A stretch of 64,000 nucleotides of DNA. Origin: Agaricus subrufescens. Its lineage: Eukaryota; Basidiomycota; Agaricomycetes; Agaricales; Agaricaceae. The notes beneath the pieces are model-generated. The model ran no database searches. It was given only the letters and a program-made list of their open reading frames with translations, and was not told the origin of the DNA. Numbering within the stretch: position 1 is the first letter of the stretch; each line of letters opens with the position of its first letter. Both the position numbers and the translations under genes were made by a program. This document shows, in pieces, positions 35,455 to 47,400 of this stretch. The stretch is taken from NCBI GenBank assembly GCA_029945375.1, contig CM057062.1, positions 682,001 through 746,000 on the forward strand. Direction: 5' to 3'.

Positions 35455-38400
35455 ATGCCAGATCATTCATGCTTGTACTTGCCAAAGGACACTTCGACAC
35501 GTCACTGCGGCAACTATCTACCTGCCTCTTACTTCTGCGCCTCTGGCTCTTCATCCTCTGATCCTGTCTATAGAGCTTGTGTGCCAGAGACGGACATTAA
35601 GCCAGCTGGAAGTTCTGCTAGCCCGTCCATTACTCAGCATCTTAGCGGTTCTCAAGATTCCAGGTATCAATTTGTTGTTCAAGACTTCGGAGGACAAACC
35701 TCGCAAGAGTCACAACAGACAGGCTGGCAAGGCGCCATCAATTCTGGTGTGGCAGCAGAGACCAGCGCTCCCCATGTTCTCTACCACTCTTCAGATCTTG
35801 ATTGTCTTCCGAGCCCATCAGATCTCATCCAACTACATGAGCCCTTCTATCAGAGCCCAGGCATGTTCTATCAGGCCTGTAATTTTATTGTGAAGGGGAT
35901 GTTTGTGGATGGCAATGGTAAGACCCACTCAACAAGTAATCTTGCTCTACCCTGACTGGGCTATAACTAGTAACTTACAATGATACGTTCTCAAACCAAT
36001 GTAAGTTCAACCTGTGTTCGGGTGACTTTTATTGATGATCTTACTTGTTGCCAGTCATGGACAAACTTCTGGAGAAAACAATACCTGGTGCAGAATTTGA
36101 TTCTTCCGATCGTGATCCTCCTCCCCGATGTCATCCTGGCAGCCGCCTAGCAGTTCTTGAACGGTGTCTGTACTTCGTTCACAACTGCAACGGAATGAAA
36201 AAAATGTGTTGGATATTTGGTGCGGTGGGAGTTGGAAAATCTGCCATCATGCAGAACGTTGCCGAGTCACCCGACCTGGCAGTGAGCTATCAGAGCTCGA
36301 TCTTCTTTTCCATCAATGGGCGCCATGATGGAATGAAAGCTGTGATAACTCTTTCATATCAGCTTGCAGCTAAATCCCAATCATATCAGCAAGTTATTGA
36401 GCACGAGATCTGCCGTGACCCATCACTCCTTTGATCATCAACCACAAAGCAGTTCAACAAGTTGATTGTTGAACCCCTCATACTAGATCCCTATTAAAAG
36501 TGCTCCGCCACTTATAACGGTAACCACGACTTCATTTCTATTATTATATCTTATTCTATTTTTGGTCACTCCATTCTATCTTTCTTTGTTGTCTTTACTC
36601 TACATTCCAATAGTACTCCTAAACTATATAGTTATAGTCTTGGTACTGTACAGTTTTTATCTTGCCGTTTTGTGCCGATTACTTATTCTACAGCCACCCG
36701 TTTTTTATGCCTCAGTGGTCAACCTCGATATCGTTGATGCTGAGGTGAGTTTTACTCTTTACTTTACTGTAATCTAGACTGGTATCTGATTAGCAGTAGT
36801 TCATAACTTCTTTAGGTGAATATTACTTGTAGTGGTCAACCTCGATATCGTTGACGCTGAGTTCATAACTTCTTTAATCCCCAACTAAAATCCAGCAATC
36901 ACATCTTGATCATCATTGATGGGCTTGATGAATGTGCTGACACCCGCACGCAGCTAGAACTCCTCCACCTCATTTCTGATATCTGTATCATGCACCCTTC
37001 TTCACCCCTCGTATGGCTTGTTGCCAGCTGCCCGGAATCACACATCATTTCTTTCTTCTCTAGACGTGATGTCATTCCTGTATATGAGAAGGAGGAAATT
37101 CTTGTAGATACAGATGAGGCTCATGCTGAGGTTGAACGGTTTCTTCGTGACAAGTTGATGGAGATTAAAGACGCATATTCACTTGATCCTCAGTGGCCCC
37201 AGGAGCGAGATATTTGGAGGCTCGCCAGCGCTGCTGGTGGATTTTTTGCTTATGCAAATACAGTCATCAAATATATTGGTGACTTGATAGTCGGAAGCCC
37301 AGCCTCGCAGCTATCTGATGTGCTAGATGCCATTGATGATCACTCAATGTCGGATATTCCACGAGAGGATCACCCCATGGCTTTACTTGATGCATTGTAT
37401 GACCGGATTCTTTCAAACGTTCATCCTAAAGTTATGGTCAGCACCCGAAAACTCTTATTGGCATTGTCATCTCAGTGGGATTTTGCCTTAACAGATGATC
37501 GTGGAAACTTTGTTGTACTATGCAACTGGTTAGGAATGACACCCAATGAAGCTTATGCCGCCCTCAATCATCTACGTTCTGTTCTATACGCCCCCCAACG
37601 CGACCAGGCTCACAAGGAAGCACTCGGACCTTTCCATAAATCATTCACTGACTATATATCAGACTTGACCAGATCCAAGTTCTCCCGCAATAATCGAGGC
37701 GAGGCAAGACAACTCGCGGCCCAGTGCGCTCTAAGAGTCTTGAAGGAGGCTCCAGACGGCATGAATTTGAATCATGTGAATAATCCATTCCGCTATGGTT
37801 TGCTCATGCGTGGCCCTGGCATGGGAAACAATATTTTGCTTACTTGGGTGGTTAATGAAGCCGATGGTTGGAATGACGACGCAACGAGGTTGATGCTGTA
37901 TAAACTGGCAATGGGCAAAGTCGTTGCCAGAATGAAATGTGGTGATCTGTTGTTCAAGAGCAAGTTCTGCATTCGGTTCTTGACCACTCGATTCCGGACT
38001 CTTAAATATCCGGCTTTTTCTTATGATGAGTTGTGTGATTTGGTGTTTGTGAGTTCATCACCGTCCTTCTCTTTTGTATTTCTGTTGCTGAAGCAATTTA
38101 CAAGGATGAATCCCGGCGTGTGGAGCTCATGACATGTGGGATACGCAAGACAATGCCCCTCAAAGTTGTTGAAGTTTCTAACTTAGATAGAGATACAGAA
38201 GCCAGATTATTAATCCATTCTCCTGCTATATCAGCGGCAAATTCAACTGATCAATGGAAGCCGTCCTACCAGGTGAGTCAAATGCCTCATTTTTGCACAC
38301 ATGTATTGAAATACCTTATGCAGCATAGACGAGAAGGGGATTGTGGAGAGGGGAAGTGGACGACCACGTTTGATATGCAGTATTGTAACCCATACTTTCA

Positions 38401-38611
38401 ACGTATGACACACCAGATGACAAAAACGAAAATCGAATCGCCCAATCATACACTCACAATTCTCTTCACATCGACTATACAACATTGTGTAGAATTCAAA
38501 TTTGTGGATCCAGAGGACGGTGTGTCGGAGTGGACGTACTGGTTTTGGATAGAGTTCTCATACAAGGATCGTCAAAAGTATATATGGGAGTACGGCATGA
38601 TGTACGACTAA
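35455..38611 (+). pseudogene. NACHT NTPase copy 2, interrupted
   Basis: The exon plan matches the intact copy: exon 1 35455-35917 ending NFIVKGMFVDGNG, a 30-nt micro-exon 35971-36000 (YNDTFSNQ), then the main exon from 36055 with the Walker A loop IFGAVGVGKSAIM. A TGA at 36432-36434 stops the frame after CRDPSLL. Soon after, about 400 bp of foreign A/T-rich DNA (about 36498-36890) separates VEPLILDPY from LIIIDGLDECADTRTQ (Walker B). The rest is well kept: WLVASCPESHIISFF, LCNWLGMTPNEAYAALNHL, PFHKSFTDYISDL and the end FVDPEDGVSEWTYWFWIEF. It is a recent paralogue of the facing gene. The fragments could be transcribed but cannot make the full NTPase. Confidence 0.78.
36498..36895. mobile_element. 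Small insertion in NACHT copy 2
   Basis: This A/T-rich DNA is absent from the intact paralogue. It contains a direct repeat: GTGGTCAACCTCGATATCGT at about 36717 and again at about 36834, and TTCATAACTTCTTTA at about 36801 and 36863. The exact borders and any target duplication could not be fixed, so the type is unknown. Confidence 0.45.
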
Positions 38612-39149
38612 GTATCTTGTCATTTGAATAGTCACCTTTATCAAGATCAGCGGTTGATCAGCGCCGCCACCTGAGCTCTTTTGCATCTTAAAGGCTTAGT
38701 TCTCCAAACCTCGGAAGGATCATCTTTGAGCTAAGATTGCAGTATCATGCACCAGGAAAGCAAGGATGCTAGAAAAGCATTCGAGGATGCAACGAGGTAT
38801 TTATATAGCTCCAGGGCTCAGTTTTCGGCCAGGCTGAGACTTTTAACCTGCTGTCAACTCAGAGCGGAAACCCACGCCGGGACCGTGCCGGCCCGCTGTT
38901 GGCCGAAAAGCCTGAGCTGGGGCTTTGTCACGGCGCGGAGTTTAAACTAACAGTAGCAATATTGTCAATGCCGTACTGGCCGTACATCCTTGCTGCCACT
39001 CTGATTACCATGGGAAAAGGCCGGACAGACATATCTGAAATTGACTGTGTCAGAAGACCTCTCAGTGACCAGACAACATGGGGCCTGGGCCTCCTCAAAT
39101 GCCTGGCCTCATCATTCTTACCGAGATCAATTCAGTATCGCATAATACA
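38612..39149. other. Convergent 3' region between NACHT genes
   Basis: The tails of NACHT copies 2 (plus) and 3 (minus) face each other here. No gene was recognised. A small open frame at 38899-39149 is the start of antisense to copy 3. Confidence 0.5.
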
Positions 39150-42121
39150 TTATATTGTACTCCCGAGCGCCTCGCGTTTGGACTGCACAAGGAAAAGCGG
39201 TAACCAATATGTCCACTCCGACACACCATCCTCCGGATCAACAAATCCAACTTCGATCCAACTGTGGAACGCCGAAGTGAACATGATCGGAACAACATAA
39301 TCCGGAGAACGGGCAACCAAACTTTTCAGTTGGCGTCTAAGCCTATCAGAGCAGAAAGTGCATTTCTTCCATTTAAAGGTAGTTGTCCAATTCTGCTCCT
39401 CTCCTTGTTTGTACTGGCCGTCCCGTTCATGCTATACAGTACAAGTTCAATGGGTGTTTGGAAATGCTAACATCTCACTTACCTTACAAGATGATTCCCA
39501 TACATCAGGTAAAATCATTGACGTGACGGGACGCCGGAAGCACATCTTGCAATCAAAATTATCATCAATGTCGGAAGTGCGGATTTTTTTGGCGAGAATT
39601 TGCTTCAGTATGCCGTGCTGCAAGAATTCATCGCGTCGAGATTTATCCTTAGGTATATTTTCAGCCACAAACATGGAGGAAATGTACCATGAGACACTCA
39701 CAAACACCATGTCGCACAATTTATTGAAGGGAAAGGTACGGCCATAACCATAAAACCGAGTAGTCAAGAGCTTGATGTAGGGCTTTGTCTGGAACACCGG
39801 ATCTCTGCGTTCTACGCCTCGCACAACTTCTCCAATGGCCAGCTGATACATGCTCTGTCGCATCTGTGCGACATTCCAACGAATCTTGTCCTGAGCCGGC
39901 CACGAAAATGAAATCTTATCTATAACGCCACCACAGTGGGACAGCGTGCCATAATGAAAAGTCCCATCGGGCGTATCGCTGCTACAGCCATCAGGAACTT
40001 CCTTTAATACTCTCAAGGCACATTGGATCATGATCTGGCGAGCTTCAAGACTGAGATCGTTGGAAAATCCGGACCTGGATAAGTAGTCGAAGAAAGATTT
40101 ATGGAAAGGTCGAGGTGCTCTCCGATGGGCTTCATGGCGCTCTGGGAAATCCAAAAGGGCGCGGAGGAGATTGAGAGCAGTATACGCTTCATTGGCGCTC
40201 ATCCCTAACCAATTGCATAGAACAACGAGATTCTTACCCCTTCCCGCGGCCAAATCCCAACCTGATGCCAGCGCCAACAAGAGTTTTCGAGCATTAACCA
40301 TGATTCTCGGCGGAATGTGGGATAAGATTCGCGTATACAGTGCATCAAGTAGAGCCATTGGATGGTCTTGCGACAGCCCAGACAATGGAAGCTCATCAAC
40401 GACATTCAAGACGTCAATGAGCTGTGAGTCCGGGTCACGAACATTCGGGTCACCAATATATCTGATGACGGTCTGCGCATAAGCAAATAGACCGCCGGCA
40501 GCATTCGCCAACTTCCACAAATGTTGTTCATCGGGCCATGGTGCATCAAGTAGAGACGCCCTTCCGATCTTAGTCAGCTCGTGGCGAAGGCATCGTTCAA
40601 CATCTGCTCGAGCCTCATCAGAATCTACCGCGATCTCCTCCTTCTCATATGCTGGTGAAACATCGGGTTCAGTGAAGAAAGAGATTATGTGTGGCTCAGG
40701 GCGGCTGGCAATGAGCCATGCGATGGGCGAAGATGGATATGAGATGCAGAAACTAGAGATAAGGCGAAGGAGCTCGACTTGGGTACGTGTGTCCTTGCAC
40801 TCGTCCAGGCCATCAACAATGATCAGCACACGACCGGCAGAGTGAAGGTCTGTGTTGTGAACGAATGGTTGGACAATGAACCTCTCGAATTGGACAGCCA
40901 TCGACGATTGAAGGAGGGATGGATCACAGTTGATCTGATCCTCGATGACCCGACGATATGACTGTGATTTGGTGGCGAACTGGTAAGAAAGTGTAATGAT
41001 GGTCTTCGTTCCTTCATCGCGGCCATTGATAGAAAGGAAAACCGACGCGCGATGATCGACTGAAAGCTTGGGAGACTCGGTGACGCTCTGCATAATAGCA
41101 GACTTTCCTACTCCTGCGGCCCCGACGACCCAGCGCGTCTTTCGGCTTCCCTCGCAGTGAGCAATAAAATGGAGGCATCGTTCGAGAATTGCCAAACGAG
41201 TTCCGGGATGGCATCTCGGGGGTGGATCACGAGCCGAGGAATCAGCCGCTGCGCCAGGAATTGTTTCCTTCAAAAGGTCTTTCATGACTAGCCGAGTAAT
41301 GATCAACAGTAGCTCCAAAACTCAATATGCTGCTTACATTGGTTTGAGGTGTCTAGTAGAGTAACGATCAACAAGAGTAATTAAATTGGGCATGGCACTT
41401 ACATTGGTTCGAGATGCTGATGTTGGTCGTGACTAACAAGGTTGTAGGTTTGTACTGGGAGACCACTCAAGCGAAGTCAACATGGCTTACTTTCGGCATT
41501 AGTGGCTTCAACAAAGTTCGACCCTACAACAGAGAAATCCTGTGCGTTTTTGAATACTTCTTGGCCCTGATGCAGCGATGGCGATGACGTGAGATCCTTG
41601 GAAGAAAGTGGCTATGCATTGTTGATCATCGTCATTTTCCAGTCAAATTTAAAGAAGAGACTCACGTATTGTCGTTCAGTAACCAATGATTGTTGCGAAT
41701 GCGTCGCAAGTGAACAAGATGGATGCAGGGCTTGGGTCGGGTCCGTCCGATTAGAGATAGGTAGGACAGGAATAGCTGTACGAGCAGCTATATCTGGTGA
41801 GAGGGGCTTGGGCGTCAAGATCGATGTGATTGGAGGCGATGCTGGCAAGGATTGACTAGTGGAATCTCCCCGCGCCTTGTCCACGTCAAGGCAGTCTGGG
41901 GAATTGTTGAGATGTGTTATGCCACTGCGGTGGAATGGACAAGACGTACCAGCGTCTGCATGTACATACTGCTCTGGAGCATCTTGTCTAGAGGAAGGAC
42001 GGGAGGACAGAGCAGGATGAGGGGAACGGGAGTCATTGGGAGAATTGGCTTGGGATGAATGCGAGCGTGATGAGCGGTGAGGGTGTAGGAGGCGAGAAAG
42101 GTGGGAGCTGAAGTCGGGCAT
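39150..42121 (-). CDS. NACHT-domain STAND NTPase, copy 3 (intact)
   Basis: Seven exons (42121-41666, 41611-41491, 41432-41403, 41352-41338, 41287-39702, 39647-39483, 39431-39150) add up to 2,655 nt, 884 aa, with every phase preserved. Two are micro-exons of 30 and 15 nt. The first 150 residues are Ser/Pro-rich and disordered. Then LHQGQEVFKNAQDFSVVGSN, the short signature that precedes NACHT domains in mushroom NLR-like proteins. The NACHT part has Walker A VGAAGVGKSAIM (about residue 260) and Walker B VLIIVDGLDEC (about 360), then WLIASRPEPHIISFF and a helical arm (LCNWLGMSANEAYTALNLL, RPFHKSFFDYLS). Such proteins act as ATP-dependent switches in non-self or stress recognition; no repeat-type sensor is present. 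The C-terminus diverges from the sister copies after EDGVSEWTYW. CpG is frequent here. Confidence 0.85.
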
Positions 42122-42540
42122 GCTGGGGTAGGTCGTGGGCAGGAGCAAGGTTCATTCCAGCCATCCATCATGCGGCTACAACATGTAGAAGCCCCACACG
42201 CACTTTTTGCCCACGCTCCCGCTCAGATACTGAAACTTGATCCAACCCAAACAGGTCCGATTGGTGAACTGTGTATGTTGTGCATTGAAGGAACATCGGC
42301 GCACCCGACACCGAAAAATCACCATAGCCGCAAGACATTCATTTCACAGGAGTACCAGTTATCACAGCAGCTGGTTCGTATGGCCTCGAGTTCTAGCATA
42401 GTGACAAGTCGTGAATTCGAAGGCATCAAGGTCCTGGGTGAAACGCCGCACTGCCAATGAGCAGGGAGTGTTTCTCAGAACAACAGTCACCCGACAGTCA
42501 CAAAGTCACTCGACTGTCACCTGATCGGTAGATACCCTTA
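42122..42540. promoter_or_regulatory. Upstream region of the intact NACHT gene
   Basis: No gene was recognised. The region lies between the NACHT start and the left end of the hAT element and should contain the NACHT promoter. The motif CAGTCAC/ACTGTCAC recurs between about 42485 and 42520. Confidence 0.45.
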
Positions 42541-42543
42541 GTC

Positions 42544-45500
42544 TAGGGTTGGGGAAGAAACCCCCTGGGAGGTTTCTTACAGGTAAATAACAATGACCCC
42601 AGGTGGGGGGGGTTTTTGATATGTTATTTACCTGTTATTTACCGGCACATGATAATAAACGTGACTTTGCACGTGGGAAATTCTATTTTTAGCCTACTAT
42701 CCAGTACTCCCAAAAATCTAGTCTAGACCCCAAATGGGAGGGAAAAATTGTTGTCATCCCCAAGAGAAAACAGCTCGGGAAGAGAAGTTAACGATGAATG
42801 TGTGATATGCAGGACAGAGGTTGGCTCATCTAAGGAAAAGGCATCTGTAATGAAAGTAGAATCCATGGCCACTGGAGATGCGTCAATAACACCACTAGCG
42901 GAGTTGAATAATGAGCTATCACCATCGTGAGATAGCCATTGATCTTCATTGTCTGGTTGGTCTAATTGAATCTTGTTGACAATGATATCAGAGAAGTCTT
43001 CAGCTGGTTGCATAGTTGCACTGTCTGGACCTGCCAGCTTCTCTTCTTGGGCTGTGTTCTCCTTAAAACGATCAGCAAAATCATAAAAATGCAACTTTGG
43101 CCTCTTCATTGAATATGAACGTGGCTGTCAATGTAACTAAGCGCAAGTATAGAGTTGTAATTATGCTAACTTACCTTACTCTCGCCCTTGAAATGACGAT
43201 GCACATGGGTAATAGCGCCCATCATGTTGACCGAAATTTGTGAGCATAAGGGTGATGCAAGCCATGTGAAAACAGATCCTGTTCTCTCTTCTTCCATAGA
43301 ATTGACACGGACTGAAAAGATTTTAATAGCTAGGAACTGAAAGTGAGGTTAGTAAATGTCTTGTTGAAGGCATACCCACTTACTGGTAAGATCTGAGAGA
43401 GCTCATTGTTACACAGGCTATTCCACCACAATAAAGGGCCCAAGTCTTCGTCATAAGGGGAATTGAACAGGTATTGCTGGCGTGAATAAGCCTTGAGTTC
43501 ATTGACCAACTTGTGCGTAAAGATGGAAGCATGGCCCTGCCATTTTGTGAATTCAGGTTTGTGACCGAACTTGATCTCATTTGCAGCAATATACAACAGA
43601 TAGTTGGCCACTGTCTTGAAGGCCGGGACATTGCATATGCCGGCGTAATCGGGATCACTGTTTGGTGAGGCTTCAATTTTGAATAGACCACTCGTTATAT
43701 GAGCTGTGGGTTCAATCAGTAAATTACCGAACAATACTGGGTTGGACGCACATGGTAAAAGGTATGCAGCCAACAAGTACACATCACTGGCCAAGTTACC
43801 CGAGCCAAGTAATTGTTTATGGCGCCATTCAAGAATTCCCAAAATTGCCGTCTGCACGTCAGTCGCATATGCCATTCCTGGGTCCAGAAGAGTTTCAAGT
43901 GTTGCTGAGAAAAATGCATGATAAAACAGATACACATCTGCAGTGGTTGCCATGTTAGACTCGAGGCAGGCCATCGCCTGGATAGCTGGTGTTCCAATGT
44001 GAACAAGTTGAGCCAATGCGAATTCAAATTCAATTGTTGTTAGATTGGTTTTGGAATCAAAGTATTGTTCATATTCCTGAAGGATCTCAGTTGCGACTGA
44101 CAAAAAACATATTGATGACTGCTCACCCCTAAATCAAAGTTCCCACGTCTCACAATTTCCTTCAAAATTGGAAGGTTCCGTTCGAGTGAGTGAGCTGCAT
44201 AGATTATGGTTCCGAAGCGAGTCTTGCCTATGGCTTCAAGGCCACGCCTGGATGCTCCTGGTATTGAGTTTCTTACGGCCTTGAATTCCGCAGTACCCAA
44301 ATGAGACTTGTGTATCTTCGTGATCACTGCACGAAGAATGGACAAAGTCTGTAAAGATGTGAGTATAACAGAAGATCGTATTCGCCAACCACACACCTTG
44401 CTAAAACAGGGTTGCTTAACAATATCACCAATTGTGTTGCTCAAGTGGTGCACACAATTGGCAAGGGGGATAATGGTGGGGACTTCTTCCGCCACTTTGT
44501 TTCGACCCAGAAGTGTATTTCCGGTGCTGTCAGACACAATAGCTGAGAATCGAGGGCGCCCAATAGTGTTGATCATCTAAGATAGTGCTCAGAAATCACA
44601 ATAGTAGAAGACGGATGCTTGTGCTTACACGCATCACAAATTCTCACAACCACTCTCCTGTGTGAGACTCCGCGGTTGCTTCCCTTACTTGCAACAAGTG
44701 CACCTTTCCAGTTGGGGTCGAGATGTGCAGTGTCCAGAAAGATTCACTGCCATGAGAAGTGCCCCCATCGAGGGACAAAGTCAAGTCGTTCTTGTTTCGG
44801 AGGTCACCAATGGTGGTTGAATGTATGCGGTCCGCCTCAGCTGGTATCCATTTGTCACTGAGTGCGGTTTGACTAGGGGGCCTATAAGAAGGATTGGCAC
44901 ACGCAAAAATGTTGATCCACGCTGCAGAGGAGGCAAGGGACAATGGGAGCCCGCAGATACAAAACAGTTGAGTAATAGCCAATGTTAGTTGCTTGTGTCG
45001 TTGCACACGACCCATTTTCTTCACACACTCGTACAGGTCCAAACTGCCCTGTACGATTTCCTCTTTTGGCTTACACGCGTGTTGCTCTCCTCCCCCACTT
45101 GCCACAGTCTTTCCCTTTGCACCAGCTTGCAATCCATGGCCCAGAGGCACCAACTTCGTGGACAACGCCCTCTCCACCAATTTTTCACGGGCCTGGTCTT
45201 GTAGGGCAGGGGTTAACATGTTGCAAATACATGCATGCTTGAACACACAGTCCCTGCTGCAAGAACTGAATGTGTGAGTGCATCCTTTGCCTGCGCACTG
45301 TGATAGAATTGTCTGGGGAGCTGAGGGTCTATAACAATAGACAGTCAACAGGTCCAATATATCCAGTGCTGGCTGACCACCTTTCCCTCCTTTCCCTTTC
45401 CCACCCTTAGCGTGTTTTTCTTTGACATCTATCAATGCATTCTGGTCAGCCTGACTATCCAACCCCATATCCATCAGTGATTCCACAGAAGGCGCACTGA

Positions 45501-47124
45501 GCGCGTTGTCCTGACTGCCGCTGACTTTTATGAAGAAAAAGTCAACGGTGCGCGTTGTTCCTTCTGTTTTCTTGCGCTTGGCACCACTTGGCCCATCCCC
45601 GACACTTGGTGCACTCCGTTTACGTGCCCGTATGCTGCCTTGGTTAGGGAGCGCTGCTTTGGGAGCCCGCAGGTCATTTAGGGATGCAACTGTGTTGCTT
45701 GGTATGACCGATCCACCTTCTCCGGTCTAAGTGGCTCTGTGAGTTGGTATCATTTGATTCCTAATTGTATGACTCACAACGAGCTCTTGAATATAGGTAC
45801 TGATAAGGTCGAATGCCTCGAATCTACCAGGGGCTACATTAGCTGTAGGCGAAAGGAGAGCCTGGGAGGGGTAGAAGTGTGACACGATCGCATTGAATGC
45901 AAGTGTTGAACACAAGTGAGTATCTTGTTGTTCAGAGCACCGTAGTGCCGTGGTTTTGAGGGATGGCATCTGTCCATGTTGAGCCAGCCACCATCTGATC
46001 ATCTCTAATAGTTCAGCGGGTGCTTTGTTTGTGGCCCCTGCTGGATCTCCGTAACACACAACACAGTTGTCGAGATCCAAAATTATGGCAACCCAGTGGT
46101 TTCCTCGTGGTTGTGAAGTAGAGGGAAGGACGGCTGGCTGATTGGGAGGCACTAAGACAGAGATTATGGTAGCTATTTGATGCATGCTTCATGCATTGAC
46201 CTCCTCCCCCATGTTTCAAAGGAACTGACTTGATGAACTACAGAGGTATTCATCACGGCGGCGCTGGTAAAAGTCTCGCAGAGTATCACTCCACGTCATT
46301 GTGACAAATCGATACCCTTGAAGTCCTTGGCGTAATCGAGCGTCAACAGCAACCGCCATTTGATCAATTTGAATACTGGACAACCAGTCAGTTGAACAAA
46401 AGCATGACAGGAATTGTATGCCAAAGGAGCCTCCCATTGCCCCTGGTAAGTCATAATTCCAAGGTATGCGGTCCAGCAGGGCCCTCCAGTCTCTGGCTGT
46501 AGATAAGGAGGCTGTCCACCTGACTGCTTTTTGCCAGGAAACTTGCTGAGAGGCGAGTTTATGCTGTGCCCACCACAATTTGGCCACCCAACAAGGTAAG
46601 CGGATTGTGGTGCCATTCGAGACGTAATCAAAAGACTGATATCCTTGGTTTTCCTCCATAAGATTGCGAAGACTGTCAAGGAACCGAATCAGAGGTACCT
46701 TGAGGGTATCTACTGTCTGATAAATTGTCGTGACGCCTTGTCCCTCCAGAAAACTGGGTAGGGAGCACAACTGGTCATTGACAGGTATATCGGTCCTATC
46801 AAAGTCAATGTTGGGCGAGGGAAAGTCGAGGATCTTGATCACCGAGAAAAGGGGATCAGGTAGATACTTCTGTAGCACTGGCTCTGGAATGTCCATAATG
46901 CCTAGGGGAGGAATCATGAATGTCTCATATTTTTTTTCCATCTCTTGAGCCCATGTCGCGTGTCGCGACGCGTCATTACCATATAGGGTATTACACGTGA
47001 CTTTGGTAAATAACATGGCTACAAATCCCTGCGAGCCCCCCCCGGTTAATAACCTGTTATTTACCTGTTATTTACCTGTCAAAAACCCCTGTGTAAATAA
47101 CCCCTAGTTTTTTCCCCAACCCTA
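42544..47124 (-). mobile_element. hAT DNA transposon with 18-bp inverted ends
   Basis: The left end is TAGGGTTGGGGAAGAAAC (42544-42561); the complement of the right end is TAGGGTTGGGGAAAAAAC (47124-47107), 17 of 18 identical. Both subterminal zones repeat AGGTAAATAACAGG or its complement (42580-42645 and 47050-47085). ACCCTTA stands 3 bp left of the left end (42534-42540) and directly right of the right end (47125-47131), a possible worn target duplication. The single gene inside fills nearly the whole 4.6 kb. Confidence 0.82.
42723..47016 (-). pseudogene. Ulp1-type protease fused to hAT transposase, three TGA stops
   Basis: One frame with short introns runs from ATG 47016 to TAG 42723. The first half ends in a Ulp1/C48-like domain: His and Asp in GNHWVAIILDLDNCVVCYGD, and Gln-Cys in EQQDTHLCSTLAFNAI. 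A 51-nt intron after YIQELV leads to a Lys/Arg linker (RARKRSAPSVG, GAKRKKTEGTTR) that continues without break into the transposase. The transposase has a GKGGKGKGGKGG-like stretch, KHACICNMLTPALQDQA, the first acidic motif LTLSLDGGTSHGS, the second in FSAIVSDSTGNT, the CVHHLSNTIGDIVK helix, and the C-terminal dimerisation region (SVRVNSMEEERTGSVFTWLA). Stops are at 46216-46218, 46189-46191 and 44644-44646; all are TGA and all could come from CGA (Arg). No other break was found, so the loss looks recent. The element is probably not autonomous now. Confidence 0.8.
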
Positions 47125-47400
47125 ACCCTTACCCTAACCTCTCTATCACAACTCTCGACTTTCTACTCCACTCCTGCATTTTGGTCACTTGTGTTCACTT
47201 TTGCCCAGTCCATTTGTGCATGGCTCGTGACATCCAAGTGGCCTGGTAAGAGAATGGGCCCATTGTTGTTCCCGGTCAACGGTCCGTGAAACATAAAGGT
47301 CGACACACTAAAGATTGTTTGCAAGGTCCTTCTAATATTCAAGTAAGCTGCTAGTGGACAGCATGGCTCAACACTGCGATCACCTCTTGAAGAGACAACG
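47125..47400. other. Flank of hAT element with telomere-like CCCTAA words
   Basis: Positions 47119-47140 read ACCCTAACCCTTACCCTAAC, close to the fungal telomere repeat. The rest has a minus-strand open frame (47163-47474) that is antisense to the PIG-X-like fragment and is not called. Confidence 0.5.

Noticed and set aside
33395..41318. TET/JBP dioxygenase, which is associated with KDZ elements in some mushrooms
   Set aside because: No HxD...H motif of that family was seen anywhere in the window; the genes here are NACHT NTPases.
42544..47124. Exact 8-bp hAT target duplication
   Set aside because: The flanks share only ACCCTTA at unequal distance, so it is reported as possible only.
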